A DNA stretch of 64,000 nt from the NCBI RefSeq assembly GCF_001952855.1, contig NZ_LPNO01000054.1, positions 139,124 to 203,123 on the forward strand, read 5' to 3'. Origin of the DNA: Pseudomonas sp. ATCC PTA-122608. Lineage in GTDB: Bacteria; Pseudomonadota; Gammaproteobacteria; Pseudomonadales; Pseudomonadaceae. The notes under the pieces are model-generated. The model was not told where the DNA came from. It searched no databases and saw only the letters and a list, made by a program, of their open reading frames with translations. Shown one piece after another: positions 33,718 to 43,461 of the stretch (position 1 is its first letter; each line of letters starts with the position of its first letter). Made by a program: the position numbers and the translations under genes.

Positions 33718-34743
33718 ATGATGATCCGCGATACCCGTCTCAAGACATCCCTTCTGCGTGGCCTGACCATCACTCTGCTCGGCCTGACCCTGCTCTCGCC
33801 CGCTGCTTATTCTGCCGACAAGGTTGCACTGACCTTGTACAACGGCCAACACAAGGAGGTCGGCGATGAACTTGCCAAGGCCTTCGAAGCCAAGACCGGC
33901 ATCCACGTCAATGTGCGCAAGGGCAGCAGCAACCAGTTGGCCAGCCAGGTCGTCGAAGAAGGCGACCGCTCCCCTGCCGACGTGATCTACACCGAAGAAT
34001 CACCGCCGCTGAATAAACTCGGCGAGCAAGGCCTGCTGGCGACCATCGACGCCAGCACCCTCGACGTTCTACCCAAGGAATACGTGGCCGCCAACGGCGC
34101 CTGGATGGGCGTGACCGCACGCACCCGCGTCGTGGCGTTCAACCCGAAACTGATCGCTGAGAAAGACCTGCCCAAATCGGTGCGGGATTTCGCCGGCCCC
34201 GAATGGCAAGGCAAGGTCGGTTTCGTACCCACCAGCGGCGCCTTCCAGGAACAGGCCGTGGCGATCATCAAGCTGCACGGTCGCGAAGCAGCTGAAGAGT
34301 GGCTGACCGGCCTGCGCGCCTTCGGCAAGGTCTACAGCAACAACATGGTTGCGCTCAAAGCCGTAGAAAATGGCGAAGTCGCCACCGTCCTGGTGAACAA
34401 CTACTACTGGTTCGCCCTGAAGAAAGAAAAAACCAACCTGGATTCGCAGCTGCACTACTTCACCGACGGTGATGCCGGCGGCCTGATCACCGTGTCTGCC
34501 GCAGCAGCATTGAAATCCAGCAAGCATCCAAAGGAAGCCCAGCAACTGTTGGCCTTCATGGCCAGCGAGGAAGGCCAGCGGGTGATCACCAACACCTCTG
34601 CCGAATACCCGTTGCGCAAGGGCATGGAATCCAACCGCGGCCTCAAGCCTTTCAGCGAGCTGCAACCGCCGAAAGTCACCCCTGCCGACCTGGGCAACGC
34701 CGAAGAAGCCCTGGAACTGGAACGTGACGTTGGCTTGAACTGA
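33718..34743 (+). CDS. Iron(III)-type ABC transporter periplasmic binding protein
   Basis: A 341-aa FbpA/SfuA-type binding protein with a signal peptide (LRGLTITLLGLTLLSPAAYSA, cleaved near residue 31). The mature start DKVALTLYNGQHKEVGDELA and the paired Tyr in NNYYWFAL match ferric-binding proteins, where adjacent tyrosines ligate iron. The first of two tandem ATGs (33718) has GAGGAA 8 bases upstream. The permease follows with a one-base overlap. The substrate may be iron or another metal chelate. Confidence 0.87.
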   Translation: MMIRDTRLKTSLLRGLTITLLGLTLLSPAAYSADKVALTLYNGQHKEVGDELAKAFEAKTGIHVNVRKGSSNQLASQVVEEGDRSPADVIYTEESPPLNKLGEQGLLATIDASTLDVLPKEYVAANGAWMGVTARTRVVAFNPKLIAEKDLPKSVRDFAGPEWQGKVGFVPTSGAFQEQAVAIIKLHGREAAEEWLTGLRAFGKVYSNNMVALKAVENGEVATVLVNNYYWFALKKEKTNLDSQLHYFTDGDAGGLITVSAAAALKSSKHPKEAQQLLAFMASEEGQRVITNTSAEYPLRKGMESNRGLKPFSELQPPKVTPADLGNAEEALELERDVGLN

Positions 34744-36308
34744 TGAACCCATCGCTCCCCGCCCCCGCCTTGCGCGGGGGTTTTACGCCGAGACGCAAAC
34801 GCCCTTCGATCTGGTTGTTATTGCCGGTCCTGCTGCTGGTAGGCCTGAGCCTGTTGCCGCTGGCGTATGTCGGCCTCAAGGCCTGGCAAGCGGGTTGGGC
34901 CGAGGCGGTGCATTTGCTGTGGCGGCCTTATGTGTTCGGGCTGCTGCGCAACACCCTGGCGCTGATGGTCGGTGTGACCGTGGCCTGCGGCGTGATTGGC
35001 CTGTCGCTGGCCTGGCTGCTGGAACGCAGCAACTTGCCGGGGCGGCGTATTTGGGGGGTGATCCTGTGCCTGCCGTTTGCAGTGCCGGCGTTTGTCAGCA
35101 GCTTTACCTGGGTTTCGTTGAGCGCCAATTTCGAGGGGCTGGGCGGGGCAATCCTGGTGATGACCCTGTCCAAATACCCGCTGGTGTTTCTGCCGGTGGC
35201 GGCGACCCTGCGCAATCTTGATCCATCCCTGGAAGAATCGGCCCGCACCCTCGGCCTGAATCGCTGGGGCGTGTTCTTTCGCATCACTTTGCCGTTGTTG
35301 TGGCCATCGCTACTGGCCGGGGCGCTGTTGATTGCCCTGCATATGCTGGTGGAGTTCGGCGCGCTGTCGATCATTGGCCTGCAGACGTTTACCACCGCGA
35401 TCTATCAGCAATTCGAGCTGGAATTCAGTAATGCCAATGCAGCGATGCTCTCGGCAGTGCTGCTGGTGATGTGCCTCACGCTGCTCTGGCTGGAGCTGCG
35501 AGTGCGCGGCAAAGGCCGGCATGTGCGCACCGGCCAGGGCGCCGCGCGACACGCCGAACAGGTTCGACTCGGCAAACGGGCACCGCTGGGGCAGTTGTAT
35601 TGCCTGCTTCTAGCAATCATTGGCAGCGGCATTCCATTGGGCATGCTCGGTTACTGGCTGGCAGTGGGCAGTTCGGCGGCGTTTCCGGTCGCCGAGATCA
35701 GCGAGGCGCTGCTTTCTTCCCTGGCGCTATCGCTGGGCGGCGCAGCACTGTGCCTGTTGTTTGCAGTGCCGGTGGGCTTGCTGGTGGTGCGCTACAAGGG
35801 TCAGCTCGCGCTGTGGGCAGAACGCTTGCCATACCTGCTGCACGCACTGCCCGGCCTGGTGATTGCGCTGACGCTGGTGTACTTCGCGCTGCATTACGTG
35901 CCGGCGCTGTATCAGACGTCCGCGTTGTTGCTGATCGCTTATGCATTGCTGTTTTTGCCGCTGGCCCAGGCGCCGATCCGTACGGCACTGAACAAGGCGG
36001 CACCCCAGCTGGAAGAGGCCGCGAGAACACTGGGGGCGTCGTCGTTCAGTGCGTTTTGCCGGGTGACGTTGCCGATTATTTTCCCGGCATTGGGCGCGGC
36101 GTTTGCGCTGGTGTTTCTGGATGCGATGAAGGAATTGACGGCGACGCTGCTGCTTAGCCCTACTGGGTTGAACACACTGGCGACTGCCGTATGGGCGCAT
36201 ACCTCGAATGTGGAATTCGCGGCTGCCGCGCCGTACGCGGCGCTGTTGATTCTGGTGTCGGGGTTACCGGTGTATCTGCTTACGACGCGGACGTATCTGA
36301 GCCGCTGA
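34743..36308 (+). CDS. Iron(III)-type ABC transporter permease (fused double permease)
   Basis: A 521-aa FbpB/SfuB-type inner-membrane permease made of two homologous six-helix halves. Each half has an EAA loop: LEESARTLGLNRWGVFFRITLP near 160-180 and LEEAARTLGASSFSAFCRVTLP near 425-445. It overlaps the binding-protein stop by one base (TGATG). No ATPase gene follows; the next gene is an antisense chemoreceptor, so the ATPase must be elsewhere or shared. Confidence 0.9.
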   Translation: MNPSLPAPALRGGFTPRRKRPSIWLLLPVLLLVGLSLLPLAYVGLKAWQAGWAEAVHLLWRPYVFGLLRNTLALMVGVTVACGVIGLSLAWLLERSNLPGRRIWGVILCLPFAVPAFVSSFTWVSLSANFEGLGGAILVMTLSKYPLVFLPVAATLRNLDPSLEESARTLGLNRWGVFFRITLPLLWPSLLAGALLIALHMLVEFGALSIIGLQTFTTAIYQQFELEFSNANAAMLSAVLLVMCLTLLWLELRVRGKGRHVRTGQGAARHAEQVRLGKRAPLGQLYCLLLAIIGSGIPLGMLGYWLAVGSSAAFPVAEISEALLSSLALSLGGAALCLLFAVPVGLLVVRYKGQLALWAERLPYLLHALPGLVIALTLVYFALHYVPALYQTSALLLIAYALLFLPLAQAPIRTALNKAAPQLEEAARTLGASSFSAFCRVTLPIIFPALGAAFALVFLDAMKELTATLLLSPTGLNTLATAVWAHTSNVEFAAAAPYAALLILVSGLPVYLLTTRTYLSR

Positions 36309-36312
36309 AATA

Positions 36313-36399
36313 GCTTTCGCGAGCAAGCCCGCTCCCACATTTACTCGCATTCCAGAAGTGGAACTCGGTCGAATGTGGGAGCGGGCTTACTCGCGAAAG
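36313..36399. repeat. REPIN (GGGAGCGGGC type)
   Basis: Inverted pair CTTTCGCGAGCAAGCCCGCT and complement between the convergent permease (+) and chemoreceptor (-) genes. One arm has GGGCTTAC for GGGCTTGC. It may act as a two-way terminator. Confidence 0.85.
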
Positions 36400-36416
36400 G
36401 GCCGCACCAGGCGACA

Positions 36417-38351
36417 TCAAGCCCGGAACTGCCCCAGGCTCGCCTTCAACTGCGCCGCCAACCCATCCAGCACCTTGCCACTGGCGGTAGTCTCCACCAC
36501 TGCCTGAGCCGCGCGCTCGGCCTGGGCATGAATGATCTCCACCCGCCCACGCACCGCATGCGCGCCTTGCGCCTGATGCTCAGCCGCACGCGTCGCCAGA
36601 CCAATCGCTGCATGCACCTGCTCCACCGAGGCCTGCACCGACTGCTGCAGGCGCACGCTATCGCGCAATACCAACAGACCTTCGCTGGCCTGGCGCCCGG
36701 CCTTGCCGATGGTCTCTACCGCCTCACGGGCGCCTTGCTGCAAGGCCACGATGTGCGCCTGGATATCACCGGTAGAACTCTGGGTTTTACTGGCCAGGGC
36801 TCGGACCTCGTCCGCCACCACTGCAAAACCGCGCCCGGTCTCGCCGGCTCTCGCCGCTTCAATCGCTGCGTTGAGTGCCAGCAGGTTGGTTTGCTCGGCA
36901 ATCCCGTGGATCACCGTCAATACCACCTCAATCTGCTCGCTCTGCTGCGCCAGACGCTCGATCACCTTGGACCCGGCCTGCACCTGCCCCGCCAACGCCT
37001 CGATCAGGCTGCCGACTTCGGCTGACGTACGCGAGTTTTCATCAGTGGCCTGGCGAATATCCACCACCTGCTGCAACGCCGCCTGCATCGCATGACTTTC
37101 CGCCTGCGCCTCGTCGGCCATTTGCGACAGCGCCCGCAGGCTTTCGGCAACCTCATCACGCTGCAGGCCGGCGGCGGCATCGGCACCGGCATTACGCAGG
37201 GTCATCGCGCCGATTTCCACGCCGGTACGCTGGGCCACATCACCCGCTTCACGCACGATGGGCTGCAACTTATCCACAAAGCGATTGACCGCTGAGGCCA
37301 TGTCGCCGATTTCATCACGGCTGTTGATCTGCACGCGCTTGGTCAGGTCGCCCTCGCCTGCCGCCAGATCGTCCATCGCTGCAATCAGCAGCTTCAGGCG
37401 ATTGACCACCCGACGCCCGAGCACCACGGCAATCAGCAACAGCACGCCAAAGCCTACAACCGCCAGGCCCATGCCGATGCGCCAGCGCAAGGTACCTGCC
37501 GCCTCTTGCACGGCATTGGTGGTATTGGCGGTCATCTGGGTGGCGGTTGCTTGTGCCGACTGCAAACGCGCGCCCATGGCGGCAGCACTGTCAGCGGCGG
37601 CACCTTTGAGGCTGTCACCCACCAGTTGATCACTGCTGGCAATCAGCGCGGCGAAGCGCTTATCCAGCGCCGCCAGATCAACGTCCACCGAAGCGGTCGA
37701 AACCCCCATGATGACCTTGCCGATTTCCACGCCATTGGGGCTGATGGACGCCTCGAGGTAGTAGACCGCCGGATCGTTTTTCGCCGCATCCAACACCTTA
37801 TCCAGGGCACGCTCGCCCTGCCCTTTCTCGAGCAGCGCAGCGTTAATCGGGTTATCCCGGTTCAGGTAGCGCGTCAGGTGCTGGCCGGTGGCATCGTCGT
37901 AGACCACGAACAACACATTGGGATTGCGCTGGGCACGCCGAGCAAATTCCGACAGCGTCGGCACGTCACTGTCCCACATGGCGCGGGGCGCCACCGAGGC
38001 CAGCAGTTGCGCCATATCGTTGGCGGAGTCCTTCAGGTCTTTTTCCAGGGTCGCACGCAGTTGCTTCTGCTCGTCCTGCAGGCGTGTGGAAAGCCCCGCG
38101 GTGAGACGCTGGCGAGTGCTGGAAGACAGACTGTCCAGACTCGAGGTGACTTCCTTGCCGGCCTGGGCCAGTTCACCGGAAAGCTTTTGGCTGTCGACAC
38201 CCAGCCGGTTGTCTAAATCGGCTTCCAGGGCCGTGACCGTGCTCCGGGTCAGAGCGACAGCCACCAGCACTTGCACCAAAAGAGCGATACCTAGGGTAAC
38301 GAACACCGGCCGCAACAGTCGGCTTTGTAACAATGAGAGAACGGCAGACAC
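36417..38351 (-). CDS. Methyl-accepting chemotaxis protein
   Basis: A 644-aa transducer. TM1 lies near residues 12-32, a periplasmic sensor of about 260 residues follows, TM2 near 290-310 and a HAMP region after it. The C-terminal signalling hairpin GIAEQTNLLALNAAIEAARA lies near residue 500. The GTG at 38351 is chosen because GGAGGGA lies 6-8 bases upstream; an ATG nine codons earlier has no good ribosome binding site. A sigma-54-like promoter precedes it. The ligand is unknown. Confidence 0.93.
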   Translation of the reverse strand: MSAVLSLLQSRLLRPVFVTLGIALLVQVLVAVALTRSTVTALEADLDNRLGVDSQKLSGELAQAGKEVTSSLDSLSSSTRQRLTAGLSTRLQDEQKQLRATLEKDLKDSANDMAQLLASVAPRAMWDSDVPTLSEFARRAQRNPNVLFVVYDDATGQHLTRYLNRDNPINAALLEKGQGERALDKVLDAAKNDPAVYYLEASISPNGVEIGKVIMGVSTASVDVDLAALDKRFAALIASSDQLVGDSLKGAAADSAAAMGARLQSAQATATQMTANTTNAVQEAAGTLRWRIGMGLAVVGFGVLLLIAVVLGRRVVNRLKLLIAAMDDLAAGEGDLTKRVQINSRDEIGDMASAVNRFVDKLQPIVREAGDVAQRTGVEIGAMTLRNAGADAAAGLQRDEVAESLRALSQMADEAQAESHAMQAALQQVVDIRQATDENSRTSAEVGSLIEALAGQVQAGSKVIERLAQQSEQIEVVLTVIHGIAEQTNLLALNAAIEAARAGETGRGFAVVADEVRALASKTQSSTGDIQAHIVALQQGAREAVETIGKAGRQASEGLLVLRDSVRLQQSVQASVEQVHAAIGLATRAAEHQAQGAHAVRGRVEIIHAQAERAAQAVVETTASGKVLDGLAAQLKASLGQFRA

Positions 38352-38410
38352 TGGGAATCCCTCCACCACGGGTGCCATTAATTTGATAGCACCGCGAAAG
38401 AAAGAACCAT

Positions 38411-38426
38411 AGCAAGGGCCGTGCCG
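38411..38426 (-). promoter_or_regulatory. Sigma-54-like promoter of the chemoreceptor gene
   Basis: On the minus strand CGGCAC-N5-TTGCT matches the sigma-54 consensus at all but the first base, with correct spacing, about 60 bases before the start codon. Motility genes of pseudomonads often use RpoN. Confidence 0.5.
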
Positions 38427-38445
38427 TTTACCAGGCGGAAACGAC

Positions 38446-38469
38446 AAAGGGCTCCCGAAGGAGCCCTTT
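38446..38469 (-). terminator. Terminator of purA
   Basis: AAAGGGCTCC, loop, GGAGCCCTTT forms a 10-bp hairpin 21 bases after the purA stop. The T-rich side is better in the plus direction, but its position says it serves purA. Confidence 0.75.
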
Positions 38470-38490
38470 GCTTTTTACATCAACAGCTTA

Positions 38491-39780
38491 TTAAGCGAAC
38501 GGGTGACGCAGAACGATGGTCTCGTTGCGGTCCGGGCCCGTCGAAATAATGTCGATTGGCGCACCGATCAGCTCTTCAACGCGCTTGATGTAAGCGCGAG
38601 CGTTCGCTGGTAGTTCTTCCAGGGTCTTGGCGCCCACGGTCGATTCGGTCCAGCCCGGCACTTCTTCGTACACAGGCTGCAGGCCTACGTAGCTGTCAGC
38701 GTCGGTTGGGGCAACGTCGTTGCCTTGCGCATCTTTGTAGCCGATGCAGATGTTGATGGTTTCCAGGCCGTCGAGTACGTCCAGCTTGGTCAGGCAGATG
38801 CCCGAGATGCTGTTCACATCGATAGCGCGACGCAGGATAACGGCGTCGAACCAGCCACAACGACGAGCACGGCCAGTAGTTGCGCCGAACTCGTGACCTT
38901 GTTTGGCCAAGTGCGCACCAACGTCGTCGAACAGTTCAGTCGGGAACGGACCCGAACCCACACGCGTGGTGTACGCCTTAGTGATGCCGAGGATGTAATC
39001 CAGGAACATCGGACCAACGCCCGAACCGGTCGCAACGCCGCCAGCGGTGGTGTTGGAGCTGGTGACGTACGGGTAGGTGCCGTGGTCGATGTCCAGCAAC
39101 GAACCCTGGGCGCCTTCGAACATGATGTCTTTGCCAGCGCGACGCAGGTCGTGCAGCTCGGCAGTCACGTCCAGCATCAGCGGCTTGAGCAGCTCAGCGT
39201 ATTCCTTGCACTCAGCCAGGGTCTTTTCAAACTCGATGGCCGGCTCTTTGTAGTAACCCACCAGCATGAAGTTGTGGTAATCCACCAGTTCACGCAGCTT
39301 GTCTTCAAAGCGCGGCATGTTGAGCAGGTCGCCCACACGCAGGCCACGACGTGCAACCTTGTCTTCGTAGGCCGGGCCGATACCGCGACCGGTAGTACCG
39401 ATCTTCAGCTCGCCACGGGCCTTTTCACGGGCCTGATCCAGCGCAACGTGGAAGGACAGGATCAGCGGGCAGGAAGGGCTGATACGCAGGCGCTCGCGCA
39501 CGGGTACGCCTTTCTCTTCCAGCTTGGTGATCTCGCGCAGCAGGGCGTCAGGTGCAACCACCACGCCGTTGCCGATCAGGCACTGCACGCCTTCGCGCAG
39601 TACACCCGACGGAATCAGGTGCAAGACGGTTTTTTCGCCATCGATGACCAGGGTGTGGCCAGCGTTGTGGCCACCTTGGTAGCGCACTACGGCGGCAGCA
39701 TGTTCGGTCAGCAGATCAACGATCTTGCCTTTGCCCTCATCACCCCATTGGGTGCCCAGGACTACGACATTCTTACCCAT
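38491..39780 (-). CDS. purA: Adenylosuccinate synthetase PurA
   Basis: GTP-dependent first step from IMP to AMP. It has 429 aa; the N-terminal GTQWGDEGKGKIVD holds the catalytic loop, with QGGHNAGHT, GTTGRGIGPAYEDK and the GTP-site TKLDVLDG following. The ATG at 39780 begins the family N-terminus. It follows hisZ by 54 bp on the same strand and ends at a hairpin terminator. Confidence 0.97.
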   Translation of the reverse strand: MGKNVVVLGTQWGDEGKGKIVDLLTEHAAAVVRYQGGHNAGHTLVIDGEKTVLHLIPSGVLREGVQCLIGNGVVVAPDALLREITKLEEKGVPVRERLRISPSCPLILSFHVALDQAREKARGELKIGTTGRGIGPAYEDKVARRGLRVGDLLNMPRFEDKLRELVDYHNFMLVGYYKEPAIEFEKTLAECKEYAELLKPLMLDVTAELHDLRRAGKDIMFEGAQGSLLDIDHGTYPYVTSSNTTAGGVATGSGVGPMFLDYILGITKAYTTRVGSGPFPTELFDDVGAHLAKQGHEFGATTGRARRCGWFDAVILRRAIDVNSISGICLTKLDVLDGLETINICIGYKDAQGNDVAPTDADSYVGLQPVYEEVPGWTESTVGAKTLEELPANARAYIKRVEELIGAPIDIISTGPDRNETIVLRHPFA

Positions 39781-39834
39781 AACACTTGTCCTCATTCGCG
39801 CAAACTTGGTGCCGGCAGCGGCCGGCAGGAAAAC

Positions 39835-41022
39835 TCAAGAAGCCAGTGGCGATACTTGCCAAAGCCCGTTCTGCAGAATCAATTGCCGGTCGCAGTCCGC
39901 TTCACGGGCGGCGGCCAATGGCTGCCCAGGCAAGGCCTGGACCACACGTTGACCCTCACTGCGCAACTGGCAAACCTGCTGCCAGAGTGCTGCGTCCGTA
40001 CTGTCGGGCATCCAGATGCCACCAGACGGCAGCACGACCTCAGCACGCCCCAGGGTCACCAGGGTTTTCAAATCGGTGGAGAAGCCGGTCGCCGGACGGG
40101 CGCGACCGAAGTCGGCGCCGATATCGTCATAACGACCGCCCTGGGCGATGGCTTGACCAACACCCGGGACAAACACCGCGAACACCACACCGGTGTGGTA
40201 GTGGTAGCCGCGCAGCTCACCCAAATCAAAGTACAGCGGCAACTGCGGGAAGCGCGCAGACAACTGCTCGGCAATCGCCACCACGTCGTCCAGGGCCGCC
40301 AATACATCAGCCGGCGCGTTCGCCAGACGATCACGGGCGGCGGTCAGTACTTCACGGCCGCCACACAGGTCTACCAGCGCACGCAGCATGCCGGCCAGGT
40401 CAGCAGGCACGCCCGCCGTCAGGGCGATCACTTCATCGATGGCCTTGCGTTGCAGGGCATCGAACAACTGTTGTTCCACTTCACCCGACAAACCGGCCGC
40501 ACGGGCCAGGCCGCGGTAGATGCCGACATGCCCGAGGTCCATGTGCACATCCGGCACATCGGCCAATTGCAGCATGGCCAGCATCAGGCTGATGACTTCC
40601 ACGTCGCTGCTCGGGCTCGCATCGCCGTACAACTCGGCGCCCAACTGGATCGGGCTACGGGAAGACGACAAGGCACGCGGTTGAGCATGCAGCACGCTGC
40701 CGGCGTAGCACAGGCGACTTGGCCCTTCGCGACGCAGGGTGTGCGCATCAATGCGCGCGACTTGCGGCGTGATGTCGGCACGAAAACCCATTTGCCGGCC
40801 CGATTGCGGGTCGATGACCTTGAAGGTGCGCAGATCCAGGTCCTGGCCCGCGCCGGTCAGCAGGGATTCCAGGTACTCGATATGGGGGGTCACGACAAAC
40901 TCGTAACCCCAGCTCTGGAACAGATCCAACACCTGGCGGCGCGCGATTTCAATGCGCGCAGCTTCTGGTGGCAGTACTTCTTCGATGCCATCTGGCAGCA
41001 GCCAGCGGTCTACCGTTGCCAT
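39835..41022 (-). CDS. hisZ: ATP phosphoribosyltransferase regulatory subunit HisZ
   Basis: A HisRS-like protein without aminoacylation activity that pairs with short-form HisG to make the first enzyme of histidine synthesis. It has 395 aa, starts WLLPDGIEEVLPPEAARIE, and carries class II synthetase-like motifs (DITPQVARIDAH, LCYAGSVLHA). No anticodon-binding domain is seen, which distinguishes it from HisS. Its place between hflC and purA is typical of pseudomonads. A 302-base gap separates it from hflC. Confidence 0.93.
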   Translation of the reverse strand: MATVDRWLLPDGIEEVLPPEAARIEIARRQVLDLFQSWGYEFVVTPHIEYLESLLTGAGQDLDLRTFKVIDPQSGRQMGFRADITPQVARIDAHTLRREGPSRLCYAGSVLHAQPRALSSSRSPIQLGAELYGDASPSSDVEVISLMLAMLQLADVPDVHMDLGHVGIYRGLARAAGLSGEVEQQLFDALQRKAIDEVIALTAGVPADLAGMLRALVDLCGGREVLTAARDRLANAPADVLAALDDVVAIAEQLSARFPQLPLYFDLGELRGYHYHTGVVFAVFVPGVGQAIAQGGRYDDIGADFGRARPATGFSTDLKTLVTLGRAEVVLPSGGIWMPDSTDAALWQQVCQLRSEGQRVVQALPGQPLAAAREADCDRQLILQNGLWQVSPLAS

Positions 41023-41323
41023 TACGCCATTCCCCTATGATCCGGGCGGCCAGCCCTCGGGCGAGCCTTGAGTGAAGCAGAAAATACCCGGCCCCTGCAT
41101 AAACCACGCGCAAGAGCGACGTGACGAACGACCAACAATCGGCCTCGTCGGGCACTTTCCTCGAAAAACCTGTGGCGCCTGCGGAGCAAAATCACAATCA
41201 AACATGCAGACGCAAAAAAGCCGGGAATTTCCCGGCTGCCGCATCATACACCCGTTTTCTGAAAGGATCACCCCGCCCGGCATTTTAGCCGCCCGACGGA
41301 GTGATTCTCAGACTACATGTGGG
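41023..41323. other. Gap between hflC and hisZ
   Basis: 301 bases with the hflC terminator (41214-41237) and, closer to hisZ, presumably its promoter. No gene or repeat is seen. Confidence 0.6.
41214..41237 (-). terminator. Terminator after hflC
   Basis: On the minus strand AGCCGGGAAATTCCCGGCT is followed by TTTTTTGCG: a strong rho-independent terminator about 90 bases after the hflC stop. It ends the amiB-to-hflC superoperon. Confidence 0.92.
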
Positions 41324-42193
41324 TTACTTGGACTTTTCCAGGTAGCGGAAGAAATCGCTACTTGGGTCCAGCACCATGACGTCGGTTTTGTTCGCGAAGC
41401 TTTCACGGTAGGCACGCAGGCTACGGTAGAACGCGTAGAACTCCTGGTCCTGGCCATACGCCTTGGAGTAGATCGACGCGGCTTGAGCGTCACCATCACC
41501 ACGAGCCTCTTCAGACTCACGATAAGCTTCTGCCAACAGTACGCGACGCTGACGATCGGCATCCGCACGGATCCCTTCTGCCAGTTCGTTACCCTTGGCG
41601 CGGTGCTCACGAGCTTCACGCTCACGCTCGGTGCTCATACGCTCGAACACGCTACGGTTCACTTCCTTCGGAAGGTCGATAGCCTTGACCCGAACATCGA
41701 TCACTTCGATGCCCAGTTCTTTTTCCGCCATCGTGTTCAACGAACGCGTGATGTCAGCCATCAGCGCATCACGTTCACCGGATACCACCTCGTGCAGGGT
41801 GCGTTTACCAAACTGGTCACGCAGGCCCGATTCCAGACGGCGCGACAAACGCTCGTCAGCAATCTGCTTGAGGCCGGAGGTCGCGGTGTAGAAGCGCTCG
41901 GCGTCCTTGACGCGCCACTTGGCGTAGGCGTCAACCATCACAGCTTTCTTTTCCAGGGTCAGGAAGCGTTGTGTCGGTGCATCCAGGGTCATCAGGCGGC
42001 CGTCGAACTTGCGCACCTGGTTGACGTAGGGGACTTTCACATGCAGGCCCGGCTGGACATCTGCCTGGACCACGCGACCGAATTGCAGCAACACCGCGCG
42101 CTCGGTCTGAGACACGATGTAGAAGCAGTTCCAGGCAGCGATGACCACGACGACGCCCACAATCAGGGCGGTCAGCGATTTATTGCTCATCAA
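41324..42193 (-). CDS. hflC: FtsH protease regulator HflC
   Basis: SPFH/band-7 membrane protein that with HflK forms a periplasm-facing complex around FtsH. It has 289 aa with one N-terminal helix (SLTALIVGVVVVIAAWNCFYI) and a band-7 domain (FGRVVQADVQPGLHVKVPYV). It overlaps the hflK stop by 4 bp. Confidence 0.96.
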   Translation of the reverse strand: MMSNKSLTALIVGVVVVIAAWNCFYIVSQTERAVLLQFGRVVQADVQPGLHVKVPYVNQVRKFDGRLMTLDAPTQRFLTLEKKAVMVDAYAKWRVKDAERFYTATSGLKQIADERLSRRLESGLRDQFGKRTLHEVVSGERDALMADITRSLNTMAEKELGIEVIDVRVKAIDLPKEVNRSVFERMSTEREREAREHRAKGNELAEGIRADADRQRRVLLAEAYRESEEARGDGDAQAASIYSKAYGQDQEFYAFYRSLRAYRESFANKTDVMVLDPSSDFFRYLEKSK

Positions 42194-43365
42194 CGACTCT
42201 CCCTGGTACGTGTTTGCTGTTGCAGCAAGTCAGCGGCCGCACGGGCGCTCGCTTCGTTGGCAGCAGCCGTTGAACCGGAGGCCGGTGCGCTGGTGCTGCT
42301 ACGACCACCTTCGATCATCTTGTCCAGCGGCAGGTACAGCAGATTGTTCTGCCCGCCCTTGCTGCCGGTCACGAGAACCTTGCTGGTGTTGGTGAACACT
42401 TCCTGCATGGTGTCCAGGTACAGACGCTCACGGGTGACTTCCGGTGCCTTGCGGTACTCGGCCACCAGCTTGGTGAAGCGATCTGCCTCACCCTTGGCGC
42501 GGGAAACCACTTCGTCGCGGTAACCGTTGGCATCTTCAAGGATACGCTGGGCCTGACCACGGGCTTCCGGCACCACGCCGTTGGCGTAGGTTTCAGCCTG
42601 GTTGCGCGAACGCTGCTCGTCTTCACGGGCACGGATCACGTCATCGAAGGCTTCCTGTACTTCACGCGGTGCGGCTGCGCTCTGTATGTTGACCTGGGTT
42701 ACGGTGATACCGGTGCGATAGGTATCGAGGAACCGTTGCAGGCGCTCCTTGATCTCGCTGGCCATCAATTCACGACCTTCGGTCAGCACTTGGTCCATTG
42801 CGGTGGAACCCACCACGTGACGCAGGGCACTTTCGGTCGCTTGTTGCAGGCTGATTTCCGGCTGATCAACGTTCAGCACGAAGTCCTGCAGATTGCTGAT
42901 CTTGTACTGCACGGTCAGCGGCACCTCGACGATGTTTTCGTCTTCGGTCAGCATCTGGCCCTGCTTGGTGTAGGCACGCTCACGCGTGACGTTTTCCATG
43001 TACTTCTTGTCGATCGGCGGGAAGTAGATGTTCAGGCCGGGGCCGACCGTCTCGTAGTATTTGCCGAAGCGCAGCACCACGGCCTGCTCCTGCTCGTCCA
43101 CTACATAGACGGCGCTGTACAGCCAAACGGCCGCCAGCACGACGAGGCCGATGCCAAGCAAGCCGTAACCACCGCCCTTGCTCGTACGACCGCCTTCGTC
43201 ACCACCACGTTTTTTTCCACCACCGAACAACCCATTCAGGCTTTCCTGCAGCTTTCGGAAGGCCTCGTCGAGATCTGGTGGCCCCTTGCGGTCGCCATTA
43301 TTGCGGCGTTTACCACCCCAAGGATCCTGATTATTCGAGTTGCCACCCGGCTCATTCCAAGCCAT
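42190..43365 (-). CDS. hflK: FtsH protease regulator HflK
   Basis: Partner of HflC. It has 391 aa: a Gly/Asn-rich cytoplasmic start (AWNEPGGNSNNQDPWGGKRR), one helix near residues 70-90 (GLLGIGLVVLAAVWLYSAVY), then a band-7 domain. The ATG at 43365 begins the conserved N-terminus. hflC overlaps by 4 bp, so the pair is co-translated. Confidence 0.96.
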   Translation of the reverse strand: MAWNEPGGNSNNQDPWGGKRRNNGDRKGPPDLDEAFRKLQESLNGLFGGGKKRGGDEGGRTSKGGGYGLLGIGLVVLAAVWLYSAVYVVDEQEQAVVLRFGKYYETVGPGLNIYFPPIDKKYMENVTRERAYTKQGQMLTEDENIVEVPLTVQYKISNLQDFVLNVDQPEISLQQATESALRHVVGSTAMDQVLTEGRELMASEIKERLQRFLDTYRTGITVTQVNIQSAAAPREVQEAFDDVIRAREDEQRSRNQAETYANGVVPEARGQAQRILEDANGYRDEVVSRAKGEADRFTKLVAEYRKAPEVTRERLYLDTMQEVFTNTSKVLVTGSKGGQNNLLYLPLDKMIEGGRSSTSAPASGSTAAANEASARAAADLLQQQTRTRESR

Positions 43366-43461
43366 AGCGCTCTCCATCTGATAAAGCAAAGACGCACCCA
43401 CGGCGCGCCGACCAATGCTACAGAATGCCTGTCACAGCGGCACAACCGCTTTTTCAGGCTT

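Noticed and set aside
38725..41040. 771-codon frame antisense to purA and hisZ
   Set aside because: Shadow of two well-supported genes; low-complexity His/Gln/Arg-rich translation.
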